This document shows, piece after piece, positions 45,115 through 52,315 of a stretch of DNA of 52,315 nucleotides. How positions within the stretch are numbered: the first letter of the stretch is position 1; the number at the start of each line of letters is the position of its first letter. The stretch is from positions 1-52,315 of the IMG/VR virus record IMGVR_UViG_3300023435_000020, one strand, 5' to 3'. Below the pieces are notes generated by a model that was not told the origin of the DNA, ran no database searches, and saw nothing but the letters and a program-made list of their open reading frames with translations. Made by a program: the position numbers and the translations under genes. Origin of the DNA: a virus.

Positions 45115-45148
45115 GGCGGAGGGATGGCATCCGAGTCGTTCCTCCGCC
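45115..45148 (+). terminator. hairpin after the capsid gene, possible terminator
   Basis: GGCGGAGG (45115-45122) pairs with CCTCCGCC (45141-45148) in the 90-base gap after the capsid stop. No T-run follows, so it may be an RNA stability element or a partial terminator separating the abundant capsid transcript from the sugar cassette. Confidence 0.45.
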
Positions 45149-45173
45149 GATTGCATGAGGCATACGGGAGCAC

Positions 45174-46484
45174 ATGATACCGGTTTTGAACCTTACTCGT
45201 GTCCCGCAGGTGTTTGGGCATCACTACCTGCGGCCGGGCGAATGGACGGAAGTCCCGCGAGCGTTGGCGCGGCAGTTGGCGACAAATCCCGACTACCGCA
45301 TCGACAGCAACGATCTGGCCGAGGACTTTCTGTTCCTGGAAGACGGCGGACACATATTTCTTGGGTGGAGCAGTCCGTTCCACTACTGTGACGGCTACGG
45401 CAGTGTTGCGCAGGAGATCGCGCGGACTCTGATCGAATCCGGCGTCAATCTCTCGATCTACACGCGAGACTACGACCCCGGCAAGCCGCAGTTCGGCGGG
45501 ATTCCTCTCGACCAATGGAGCGAGAGAGCGTTCGTGCCGAAAGCGATCGTCGAATGCCTGCGCCGACCGCAACAGCCCGAGTGCTGCTACGGAATCAACA
45601 TGACCTGGCCTCGGGACATCCACCATCATCCGTTCCTGCGCGGGATCGGACTGACGATGTTCGAGACTACCACGCCCCCGGCGGCATGGTCGATCGAGAT
45701 GAACAAGTGCCGGCGGATAATCGTGCCGTGTCGCCAGAACAAAGAGGCGTTCGAGAGGCAGGGGGTTACTACCCCAATCGATGTCGTGTGTCTGGGCGTA
45801 GATCCCGACAAGTGGCCGGTTCCGGAACTCAAGCGAACGGAGTATCGGCCATATTTCACGTTCCTGATGGCGGCCGGACTCACGCATCGCAAGAACCCCG
45901 TGGGAGCGGCAAGGGCATTTGTAGCCGCGTTTCCACGTGCGCAGTATCCGGACGTGCGATTCGTGTTGAAGACACGGGGTGAACAGACTTCGGGCGGGTT
46001 CTGGGACTGGAACAAACGCCTGCCGTCCGATGATCGGATTCGATTTGTGGCCGAGGAATCGACGCCCGCGCAGATGGTGCAGTGGATGCACGACGCCGAC
46101 GCGTTCGTGTTCCCCTCGCGCGGCGAGGGGTTCGGACTGACACCGTTGCAGGCAATGTCCACGGGCCTGCCGGTGATCGTGAGCAACAACTCCGGGATGA
46201 GCGAGTATTGCGACCCGCGCTACAACTATCCGGTGTCGTGCTTCGAAACGAAAGTGCCGCACGTTTCCAAAGGCGGCTACCCCCCAGACTGGGGCGATGT
46301 CGGAAACTGGTGGGAGCCCAACTTCGATGAACTGGTTGCCCGCTATCGGCAGGTTTACGAGAAGAGGGAGAGCGCGCGAAAGACTGGGCTTGCCGCGGCG
46401 AAGTGGGTGCGCGAGCAGTGGACAGTCAAACGAACGTGCGAGTCGCTGTTGCGGGTCGTGATGAATGATGCGGGAGGGGCATAG
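45174..46484 (+). CDS. GT4-like glycosyltransferase with shared N-terminal module
   Basis: 436 residues from ATG 45174 with GGGAG upstream. Residues 1-45 (MIPVLNLTRVPQVFGHHYLR and onward) form a small module also found in the GT2 protein at 47465. The catalytic part is GT-B/GT4-like: a donor-binding loop FTFLMAAGLTHRKNP, VFPSRGEGFGLTPLQAMSTG near residue 310-330, then GLPVIVSNNSG. The usual E-x7-E pair reads E-x7-Q here. It should transfer a nucleotide-activated sugar; the acceptor is unknown. Directly after the capsid gene, the virion or a phage-specific glycan is a plausible target. Confidence 0.85.
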   Translation: MIPVLNLTRVPQVFGHHYLRPGEWTEVPRALARQLATNPDYRIDSNDLAEDFLFLEDGGHIFLGWSSPFHYCDGYGSVAQEIARTLIESGVNLSIYTRDYDPGKPQFGGIPLDQWSERAFVPKAIVECLRRPQQPECCYGINMTWPRDIHHHPFLRGIGLTMFETTTPPAAWSIEMNKCRRIIVPCRQNKEAFERQGVTTPIDVVCLGVDPDKWPVPELKRTEYRPYFTFLMAAGLTHRKNPVGAARAFVAAFPRAQYPDVRFVLKTRGEQTSGGFWDWNKRLPSDDRIRFVAEESTPAQMVQWMHDADAFVFPSRGEGFGLTPLQAMSTGLPVIVSNNSGMSEYCDPRYNYPVSCFETKVPHVSKGGYPPDWGDVGNWWEPNFDELVARYRQVYEKRESARKTGLAAAKWVREQWTVKRTCESLLRVVMNDAGGA

Positions 46485-47465
46485 ATGCGGGTTCTTGTAA
46501 CGGGAGCGACCGGGTTTGTAGGGCAATACCTCATTGACGAACTACTGAACTCCGGCGATTATCAGGTCTGCGCGCTAACGCGGGTGCGGTCGAACGATGC
46601 AGTTGTCGATCGACTGAAGCGCAAGGGCGTCCATTGCATCCCGGGCGATGTGACGGACGTGCTCAGTGTATCGGCGACGATCCTAGAGTCGCAACCGGAT
46701 GCGATCTTCAATCTGGCGGCTCAGTCGTTTGTCCCGGCCAGTTGGCACGAGCCGGAAGCGACACTACGTACTAACCTGAACGGCACACTGAACGTGTTGG
46801 AGATGGCGAAGCGGCACGTGCCCGACTGCGTTGTGCACGTGTGCGGTTCCAGCGAGGAATACGGGCTGGTGCACGAGGCGGAGATCCCGATTACCGAATC
46901 CAACCCGCTTCGACCGAGGTCGCCCTATGGCGTCTCGAAAATCGCGGCGGATCTGTTGGGTTATCAGTATGCGCAGTCGTTCGGCATGAGTGTTGTGCGG
47001 ACGCGAGCGTTTAATCATACGGGCGTGGGTCGTGGGTTGGCTTTCGTCGAAGCGGCAATTGCGCGTCAGACCGCGGAAATAGTGCTCGGGAAGCGAGAGC
47101 AGTATTCCCTTGGCAACACGGGAGCGGTTCGGGATTATACAGATGTCAGGGACACCGTTCGTGCCTACCGACTTCTCGTGGAGGCGCATAACGAGGGCGT
47201 TATCAAGAACGGCGATGTGTTTAACATCTGTAGTGGCAAGGGTTGCCCGATCAGCCGAATCGTGACGATTGCATCAGAGTGCGCTTCGATCCCAGAAGCC
47301 AAGATCAATCGTGACGCGGACAAGATGCGGCCGTCCGATGTCCCCACGCTTATCGGCGATGCCTCGAAACTCCGCATTGCAATCGACTGGGAACCGCGAT
47401 TTAAGATCGAGGACACGATCAAAGAAATGGTCGGCTGGCAGATTACGGAGGTCGATCGAGACTGA
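46485..47465 (+). CDS. NDP-sugar 4,6-dehydratase/reductase, GDP-mannose 4,6-dehydratase-like
   Basis: 326 residues starting immediately after the GT4 stop. The NAD(P) Rossmann motif VTGATGFVGQYLIDELL is at the N-terminus; CGSSEEYGLVHEAEIP, SPYGVSKIAADLLGYQYAQS (with the YxxxK catalytic pair) and RAFNHTGVGRG match GDP-mannose 4,6-dehydratase and GDP-4-keto-6-deoxymannose reductase relatives. It likely makes a deoxy-hexose or 6-deoxy-heptose nucleotide for the neighbouring transferases. With the heptose-kinase-like gene at 27544, a GDP-heptose 4,6-dehydratase (DmhA-type) role is an attractive but unproven option. Confidence 0.85.
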   Translation: MRVLVTGATGFVGQYLIDELLNSGDYQVCALTRVRSNDAVVDRLKRKGVHCIPGDVTDVLSVSATILESQPDAIFNLAAQSFVPASWHEPEATLRTNLNGTLNVLEMAKRHVPDCVVHVCGSSEEYGLVHEAEIPITESNPLRPRSPYGVSKIAADLLGYQYAQSFGMSVVRTRAFNHTGVGRGLAFVEAAIARQTAEIVLGKREQYSLGNTGAVRDYTDVRDTVRAYRLLVEAHNEGVIKNGDVFNICSGKGCPISRIVTIASECASIPEAKINRDADKMRPSDVPTLIGDASKLRIAIDWEPRFKIEDTIKEMVGWQITEVDRD

Positions 47466-48979
47466 TGGTAAACGCGATTCGAAGGCGTAGTAGGATGCGC
47501 AAGGCAAAGCAGCCAACGGCAACCGAGGCAATGGTTCCTGTGTTGAACATGACCGGGCGAACACAGGTGCACGGGGTCTATACGCTGCCGGCCGATCAAT
47601 ACACGCCGATTCCGTCGAGTTTGGCCGAACGGCTGATTGCGGACAATGCCGGCTATCAGACAGGTTGCCAGAGTGACACAGAGGTTCGTTGCGGGGGACT
47701 GGCCTACGGTTATCGCATTCCAGCGCGGAGCGTAGCTTACCGGAATGTGGGCACTTGGCCTTCTGTCGCTGTCGTCGTTCCTGTTTATAACTGCCCGGAT
47801 CTGTTAAGTAGATGTATCGACGGGCTCAGAAAGACATCCTACGCGGGCAACGTCGTCTTCGTGTGGGTGGACAATGGCAGCACCAACGATGCCACACGAG
47901 CCCTCCTGAAAGACGCGCCAGGCAGAGTATTGAGACTGGACAAGCGGATGGGCTTTGCCGCTGCGGTCAACCGGGGGATCGAGTGTGCAGATGCGAGCCA
48001 CTACGTGCTTTTCAATCAAGATTGCGAGGTGTGCGATGCCGGGTGGCTGACGGCGTTGATGAGTTGGATGCAATTACGGCCTCAATGTGGGGTCGCGGGA
48101 GCCAAACTGCTCTACCCGGATGGAAAGATCCAGCACGTAGGGTTGGAGTTCCCGAAGGGTTCCTGTGGGATTCATCGCTACAAGCGTGCTGAACTATCTG
48201 CTGTGGATGCGGGCGATTACGAACTGGTCCCGGCCGTGACGGGCGCGGTGTTTGCGCTTCGTCGTTCCGTGTATGAGGAACTGCGGGGCTTTGATACGGC
48301 ATACGTCTTCGGGAACGAGGACACCGATTTCTGTTTCCGTGCGATGCTGCATGGCTGGGAAGTCTGGTATGTTCCGGGTTGTGTCGTGACGCACATCGAC
48401 AACGGGGTGCGGAAGTCATCTGCGCGCACTGCTGCGTGGGCTCAAACAGAAACGACAAAGGGCGAAGGGGTGTTCCGTGAACGCTGGGGCGACGTCGTTG
48501 ATCGGTGTGCTGAAGAAACCGTCAGGTTCCTATTACCACGCTATGATGATTCCGAGCGATGCAGGCTGGTAATGTTGATCGCCAACCGGCTGGTGTCCTG
48601 CGGCCAGAAGACTACCGTGCACACGTTCGAAGGGCGTACTCCGCCCACGGACGCTCTGTTTGGTTCCGGGCGGATAGACAGATTGCAGAGGGCCGACACC
48701 CTCGTAGCAACCGGATGGGAGACTGTTGGAGTCGCCGGTCCGATACAGGCAAAGCGGGCGTATTATCTGGCTTGCACCGAGGATGACAATGAGGCAGCCT
48801 CGTTCCTTGGACAAGCCGCCGTTCGGCGTCAACGCGCACCCGAAGATTACGAGATCGTGTCTCTGACTGGCTCGCCCGTGACAGTGGTCGGCGATGCGGA
48901 TACGGTCATAGACAAGGCCGAAGCTGTCGTCAGAGGCGCAAGCGAACTTCTGGGGGTGCGTTATCATGTGTCCTCATAA
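47465..48979 (+). CDS. GT2 glycosyltransferase with shared N-terminal module and C-terminal extension
   Basis: 504 residues from ATG 47465 (overlap TGATG). After a basic start, residues 23-70 (MVPVLNMTGRTQVHGVYTLP) repeat the module of the GT4 protein. The GT-A core has VAVVVPVYNCPDLLSRCIDG, VWVDNGSTND, FNQDCEVCDAGW in place of a DxD motif, GAVFALRRSVYEELRGFD and GNEDTDFCFRAMLHG with later His. It resembles GT2 enzymes that add deoxysugars to O-antigen-like chains. About 190 C-terminal residues (from SARTAAWAQTE) match nothing recognised. It overlaps the radical SAM gene by 14 bases. Confidence 0.85.
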   Translation: MVNAIRRRSRMRKAKQPTATEAMVPVLNMTGRTQVHGVYTLPADQYTPIPSSLAERLIADNAGYQTGCQSDTEVRCGGLAYGYRIPARSVAYRNVGTWPSVAVVVPVYNCPDLLSRCIDGLRKTSYAGNVVFVWVDNGSTNDATRALLKDAPGRVLRLDKRMGFAAAVNRGIECADASHYVLFNQDCEVCDAGWLTALMSWMQLRPQCGVAGAKLLYPDGKIQHVGLEFPKGSCGIHRYKRAELSAVDAGDYELVPAVTGAVFALRRSVYEELRGFDTAYVFGNEDTDFCFRAMLHGWEVWYVPGCVVTHIDNGVRKSSARTAAWAQTETTKGEGVFRERWGDVVDRCAEETVRFLLPRYDDSERCRLVMLIANRLVSCGQKTTVHTFEGRTPPTDALFGSGRIDRLQRADTLVATGWETVGVAGPIQAKRAYYLACTEDDNEAASFLGQAAVRRQRAPEDYEIVSLTGSPVTVVGDADTVIDKAEAVVRGASELLGVRYHVSS

Positions 48980-50432
48980 CGTCCTTTTGGTCGGCCCCAG
49001 CAAGAAGACAAGTTCGGTTGCGAACTGGAGCGCGCCACACATCGGGTTGCACAGGCTCGCGGCGTGGCTTCGCGCAGAAATACCCGGTATACGAGTAGAC
49101 GTGCACGATCCCTGCAAGGATGGCATGCCGGGCGACGATCTATTCGAACACCGCACGACTATCGGGTTCTCGCCTCTTTCGGAAACACTGGCGTCGGACA
49201 TTGCGCTGATAAACCAGGCCAGCCGCGCCAACCCCGGCGCCGACTTGGTTGTCGGCGGCGTGGAAGCGACCCTGAACTACCAGGAGATCCTTGACAAGTC
49301 ACCAGTGCAGTGGGTCGTGTTGGGGACGGGCGAACGTGCACTTGCCGGCATTGTGCAGGGAGAGGCGCCGGAGGATATACCAGGAATCATCTACCGACGG
49401 TGGAATAACCCGACGCTCAACTCCGATCTTTGGGACTTCTACGAACAACTCGACTTCTCCGTTATGGGCTACGAAGACTACTGGCAACAGACCGCCAGAT
49501 TGTATGCGAAGCCCAACTACCGGGATATACGGACCGTCCGTCTCGTTACGAGCACGCACTGTAACCGCGGATGTGCGTTTTGCAGCGTGACTCAGTGGCA
49601 GCGATTGGCCGTTGGGCGCCTGACGAAGCCTGCGATGCTAAATGCCGAGCAGCTATTGAGTCTGTGTGCACGCGTGAAGCGCGAGGTGCCGGAAACCGAG
49701 ACGATATACTTCTGCGAAGATGATTTCTGCCACTCTCGAGAACGGGTCGAACACTTCTGCGAGAAGTCGGCGTCACTCGGGTTGTCCTACCTCGTGCAGA
49801 CCCATAGTTCAAGGGTTGACTTGGATCTGGTTCGCACGCTGGCCCGGGGCGGCGCAAGGCATCTGACGCTGGGGATCGAGAACGCAAGCAAGAATGTGCT
49901 GGCGAGCTTCAATAAGCCGCAAGACCTGGCGCGCATACCCGATATCATCTGGTGGTGCGAGGACAACAGGATCACGCCATATCTGCTCATCATCCTGTTC
50001 GCACCGAGCGCGACCGTTGCCGACTTGCAGGAAAACGTGAGTGCTGTTCTTGAGTGGGCGCGGATGGGCGCGACTATATCGGTGGAACCCTACACGATGC
50101 CTTACCGCGGCGCTCCTCTCTACGAATCAGCGCACGAGTTCGGCTGGTGCGTGACGGAGATCGAGGGCACAGACCTCAAGATCAAGCAGCCAACCGTCAT
50201 TCTGCCGGACGATCTTCAAGTCCGCGCGATCATGCTGGCATTCAACCGAATGTGGCCGGCATATCGAGACAAGCATGCGCCGTCTCACTCGTTCAAGGGC
50301 ACGACCGGCATACTGATGGTGGGGTTGCTGCAAGAGATCCTGGCAGACCCTCCTCCTGTCGCTGCTGGTTCTGGCGCGGCGACATGGCAGCAGATCACAT
50401 CGGACAGGCAGGCCAAAGAGGTGTCACCGTGA
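48966..50432 (+). CDS. B12-type radical SAM enzyme
   Basis: 488 residues from ATG 48966. The N-terminal 150 residues fit a cobalamin-binding Rossmann domain (NVLLVGPSKKTSSVANWSAP, GADLVVGGVEATLNYQEIL, WVVLGTGERALAGIV), and the middle has the radical SAM cluster THCNRGCAFCSVTQW (CxxxCxxC), followed by the TIM-barrel strands LGLSYLVQTHSSRVDLDLV and RHLTLGIENASK. Such enzymes methylate or rearrange sugars, lipids or peptides. Paired with a second similar gene and within a glycan cassette, a modification of a sugar or of a virion component is likely but the substrate is unknown. Confidence 0.85.
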   Translation: MCPHNVLLVGPSKKTSSVANWSAPHIGLHRLAAWLRAEIPGIRVDVHDPCKDGMPGDDLFEHRTTIGFSPLSETLASDIALINQASRANPGADLVVGGVEATLNYQEILDKSPVQWVVLGTGERALAGIVQGEAPEDIPGIIYRRWNNPTLNSDLWDFYEQLDFSVMGYEDYWQQTARLYAKPNYRDIRTVRLVTSTHCNRGCAFCSVTQWQRLAVGRLTKPAMLNAEQLLSLCARVKREVPETETIYFCEDDFCHSRERVEHFCEKSASLGLSYLVQTHSSRVDLDLVRTLARGGARHLTLGIENASKNVLASFNKPQDLARIPDIIWWCEDNRITPYLLIILFAPSATVADLQENVSAVLEWARMGATISVEPYTMPYRGAPLYESAHEFGWCVTEIEGTDLKIKQPTVILPDDLQVRAIMLAFNRMWPAYRDKHAPSHSFKGTTGILMVGLLQEILADPPPVAAGSGAATWQQITSDRQAKEVSP

Positions 50433-51742
50433 GGATACTCTGTGTTTACCCCGCATTGATGAGCGGCTGGTCGTCATACAACGAGCACGGCGGCAGTGAT
50501 TCTACTTACATCAATCACGGGTTTGCTATGCTGTCCGCCGTCTTGAAGCGCGCGGGGCATGACCCGTTCTTGGTGGACTTGCGATCGTTCTCCAGTTGGG
50601 ATCAATTCGAGGATGTGGTCAAGAAAGCCGACTACGACTGGAGCATGATGAGTTGGCTTACGTGTGATGATGCTCACGCACGGCGTGCTGCTGAGATCGT
50701 CAAGCGATGCGCGCCGAACAAACCGCTCATTGGTGGCGGCATCCACCTATCGGTGACTCAAGCGCGGGAATACCCGAACATCGACTGCATCGTGTGGGGC
50801 GAGGGCGAGGAGCGGATACTCGATATCGCCAATACCATTGACGCCGGCGGATCTCTGGAAACCGTCTACGAATTGAAAGCCGTGGAAGATCTCGACTCAT
50901 TGCCGTTTGTGGACCGGGGCTTCTTTAATCCACGAATGGAAGAGACGTCCCCTATCCTTCCCCTGCTTCCCGAACCGTTCGTGACTCTGGTGGCAGGCAG
51001 AGGATGCCCGGGGAAGTGCACGTTCTGCGCTCCGAGCAGAGAATTGATCTCTGGGAAGCGTGTGCGGATACGCAGTGCCAAGCACGTCATTGAGGAAATA
51101 TGTCTGCTCAACTCGCGTCCGGGCGGCATCGGCAGCCTGATGATCCACGATGATCTATTCGGGTCGCGGCGCTGGATGCAAGAGTTCGTCGAGTTGTGGA
51201 AAGAACGACTTCCGCGAATACCGTTCTGGTGTCAGTTGCGGGCAGACAACATCCTGCGTCTTGGCGAACTGATCCCCGAGATGGCAGAAATTGGGTTCAC
51301 GTGGGTCAGTCTTGGACTGGAGTCCGGTTCCCAACGAATGCTCGACTTTCTAAAAAAGGGCACAACGGTCGAGCAGAACATCGAAGCGAGCGCTCTCTTG
51401 CACGCAAGCGATGTCAACATTTTCGGCAACTACATCATCGGACTGCCGACCGAGACTACGGCCGATCTGGATGCTACAGAACGAATGCTGGCCGAGATCA
51501 AGCCGGAATACCACGCGCGGTCGGTCTACACCTCGTATCCGGGCGCGCACCTCTATGACTGGGTTCGCGCGAATAACTACTGGGCTACGGATGTCGGCGC
51601 CCCGGATGGTCATTACGGGGTCGGCCCCTATCCTTACGATCGCAAGATCAAGGGCGTGGACTACGAGTATGTATTCAGCCGGGCGGCTGATTGGTGTGCC
51701 AACTACACCTCGCCACTGAGAGAATATAGAGGGAGAGGGTAG
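50429..51742 (+). CDS. second B12-type radical SAM enzyme
   Basis: 437 residues from GTG 50429, with GTGA overlap over the previous stop; this start is decided by the ILCVYPALMSGW strand of the B12 domain. N-terminal cobalamin-domain features include IGGGIHLSVTQAREYPNIDC and VWGEGEERILDIA. The cluster GRGCPGKCTFCAPSRELISG gives CxxxCxxC, and FTWVSLGLESGSQRMLDFLK with GNYIIGLPTETTADL follows the radical SAM barrel. Closely related in order to the preceding protein but divergent, it probably carries out a linked or successive step. Confidence 0.85.
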   Translation: MRILCVYPALMSGWSSYNEHGGSDSTYINHGFAMLSAVLKRAGHDPFLVDLRSFSSWDQFEDVVKKADYDWSMMSWLTCDDAHARRAAEIVKRCAPNKPLIGGGIHLSVTQAREYPNIDCIVWGEGEERILDIANTIDAGGSLETVYELKAVEDLDSLPFVDRGFFNPRMEETSPILPLLPEPFVTLVAGRGCPGKCTFCAPSRELISGKRVRIRSAKHVIEEICLLNSRPGGIGSLMIHDDLFGSRRWMQEFVELWKERLPRIPFWCQLRADNILRLGELIPEMAEIGFTWVSLGLESGSQRMLDFLKKGTTVEQNIEASALLHASDVNIFGNYIIGLPTETTADLDATERMLAEIKPEYHARSVYTSYPGAHLYDWVRANNYWATDVGAPDGHYGVGPYPYDRKIKGVDYEYVFSRAADWCANYTSPLREYRGRG

Positions 51743-51748
51743 GCGCGT

Positions 51749-52315
51749 ATGCCGGAAGAACGACAGTGCTCGGTTTCAATCATAGTTGTCAGTCATAACA
51801 GGCCGAAGTATCTGACCGAAGCGTTGGATTCCATCTTCAAGCAGACTATTGATGACTGGGAAATCATCATTGTCGAGAACAGCGATCCCGACAATGAGGC
51901 CCGAAGAATCTGCCGAGAAGCGGAAAAGGACTCGCGGATTCGGGTCATCTACCACGACCGCAACGTCGACAACATAGCCGCATGTTGGAACGAAGCTCTT
52001 GATGTGATGAACGGGCGCTACTGGGCCACCCTTGATGACGACAACCGCAAGTGCGACACGTTCTGCGAAGAAGCCATCCGTTGTTTTGAGTCTGACTCCG
52101 CGTTGTATGCCGTCGTATCGGGTAGCAGGAACTTTGGCGACCATACCGGGATACACATCCCGAACCCGATCCAGATCCGCACACTGAGAAAGGACAACTT
52201 CATCGACAGTGGCGAGATCGTGTATCGCAGAGAAACGCTTGAGAAGGTCGGTTACTTCGACGAGCGGATGGTCAGCCAGGAAGACTGGGATTACACCGTT
52301 CGATTCTTCGGCATT
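51749..52315 (+). CDS. GT2 glycosyltransferase (right-truncated)
   Basis: The first 189 residues only; the frame is open to the window edge. ATG 51749 follows GGGAGAGGG. The GT-A core is present: SVSIIVVSHNRPKYLTEALD, WEIIIVENSDPDNEARR, the DxD-like LDDDNRKCD and VSQEDWDYTVRFFG. GT2 enzymes of this type add sugars to growing surface glycans or proteins. It extends the cassette beyond the right edge of the window, so more genes of this kind probably follow. Confidence 0.85.
   Translation, partial: MPEERQCSVSIIVVSHNRPKYLTEALDSIFKQTIDDWEIIIVENSDPDNEARRICREAEKDSRIRVIYHDRNVDNIAACWNEALDVMNGRYWATLDDDNRKCDTFCEEAIRCFESDSALYAVVSGSRNFGDHTGIHIPNPIQIRTLRKDNFIDSGEIVYRRETLEKVGYFDERMVSQEDWDYTVRFFGI

Noticed and set aside
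45072-46526. Long open frame antisense to the GT4 gene
   Set aside because: Same codon-bias effect; no start signal and no recognisable domains, whereas the sense strand encodes a complete glycosyltransferase.

Overview
The window reads as most of the genome of a GC-rich, temperate tailed dsDNA phage (Caudoviricetes), or a prophage/metagenomic contig of one. It carries terminase, portal, prohead protease and major capsid genes, tyrosine recombinases, a recombination and replication cassette, and many small overlapping genes with ATGA/TGATG start-stop junctions. No tail genes are visible and both edges cut genes (a lysin-like C-terminus on the left, a glycosyltransferase on the right), so the genome continues beyond the window. 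The host cannot be named. Promoters look like bacterial sigma-70 and ribosome sites are strong Shine-Dalgarno sequences.

Layout: 1-1.3 kb (minus) holds a small membrane protein, a short tyrosine recombinase and an XRE-type HTH regulator, divergent from a strong promoter at 1380-1408. From 1.4 to 13.7 kb (plus) lies an early recombination/replication region: SWIM zinc finger, Cas4/RecB-like nuclease, RecT-like annealase, UvrD-type helicase, a replication initiator that appears to contain an iteron origin, DnaB-type helicase, ASCH and VRR-NUC proteins, then a lectin-like/metallophosphoesterase protein. From 13.7 to 20.2 kb (minus) an integrase sits beside a candidate excisionase, followed by accessory genes that share one conserved leader and a DNA sliding clamp with an unusual N-terminal extension. 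A gene-free divergent control region (20.2-21.06 kb) separates these from the plus-strand genes.

From 21 to 36 kb (plus) there are accessory genes: a second sliding clamp, three DNA methyltransferases, a heptose-kinase-like GHMP kinase, a DUF5131 protein, a GalU-like nucleotidyltransferase and many small zinc-binding proteins. A TTGACA-18-TATGAT promoter at 36.09 kb precedes the virion genes: small and large terminase, a phage sigma factor, portal, two C2H2 zinc-finger proteins, and one long frame that fuses an N-terminal domain, a prohead protease and the scaffold-capsid protein. Directly after the capsid gene comes a sugar/radical-SAM cassette: GT4, GDP-sugar 4,6-dehydratase-like enzyme, GT2, two B12-type radical SAM proteins and a further GT2.

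The main points of interest are the capsid-linked glycan/radical-SAM cassette and a small N-terminal module shared by its glycosyltransferases and by proteins beside the portal; an almost full-length second reading frame over the cytosine methyltransferase gene; the protease-capsid fusion with an internal ribosome site and an internal terminator-like hairpin; two sliding clamps without a visible polymerase; and several repeated regulatory or structured elements (TTGTAC palindromes, a recurring ACACAAACGGAGGAT leader, and intergenic RNAs closed by 10-11 bp stems). Protein family assignments rest on motifs read by eye; none was checked by database search.
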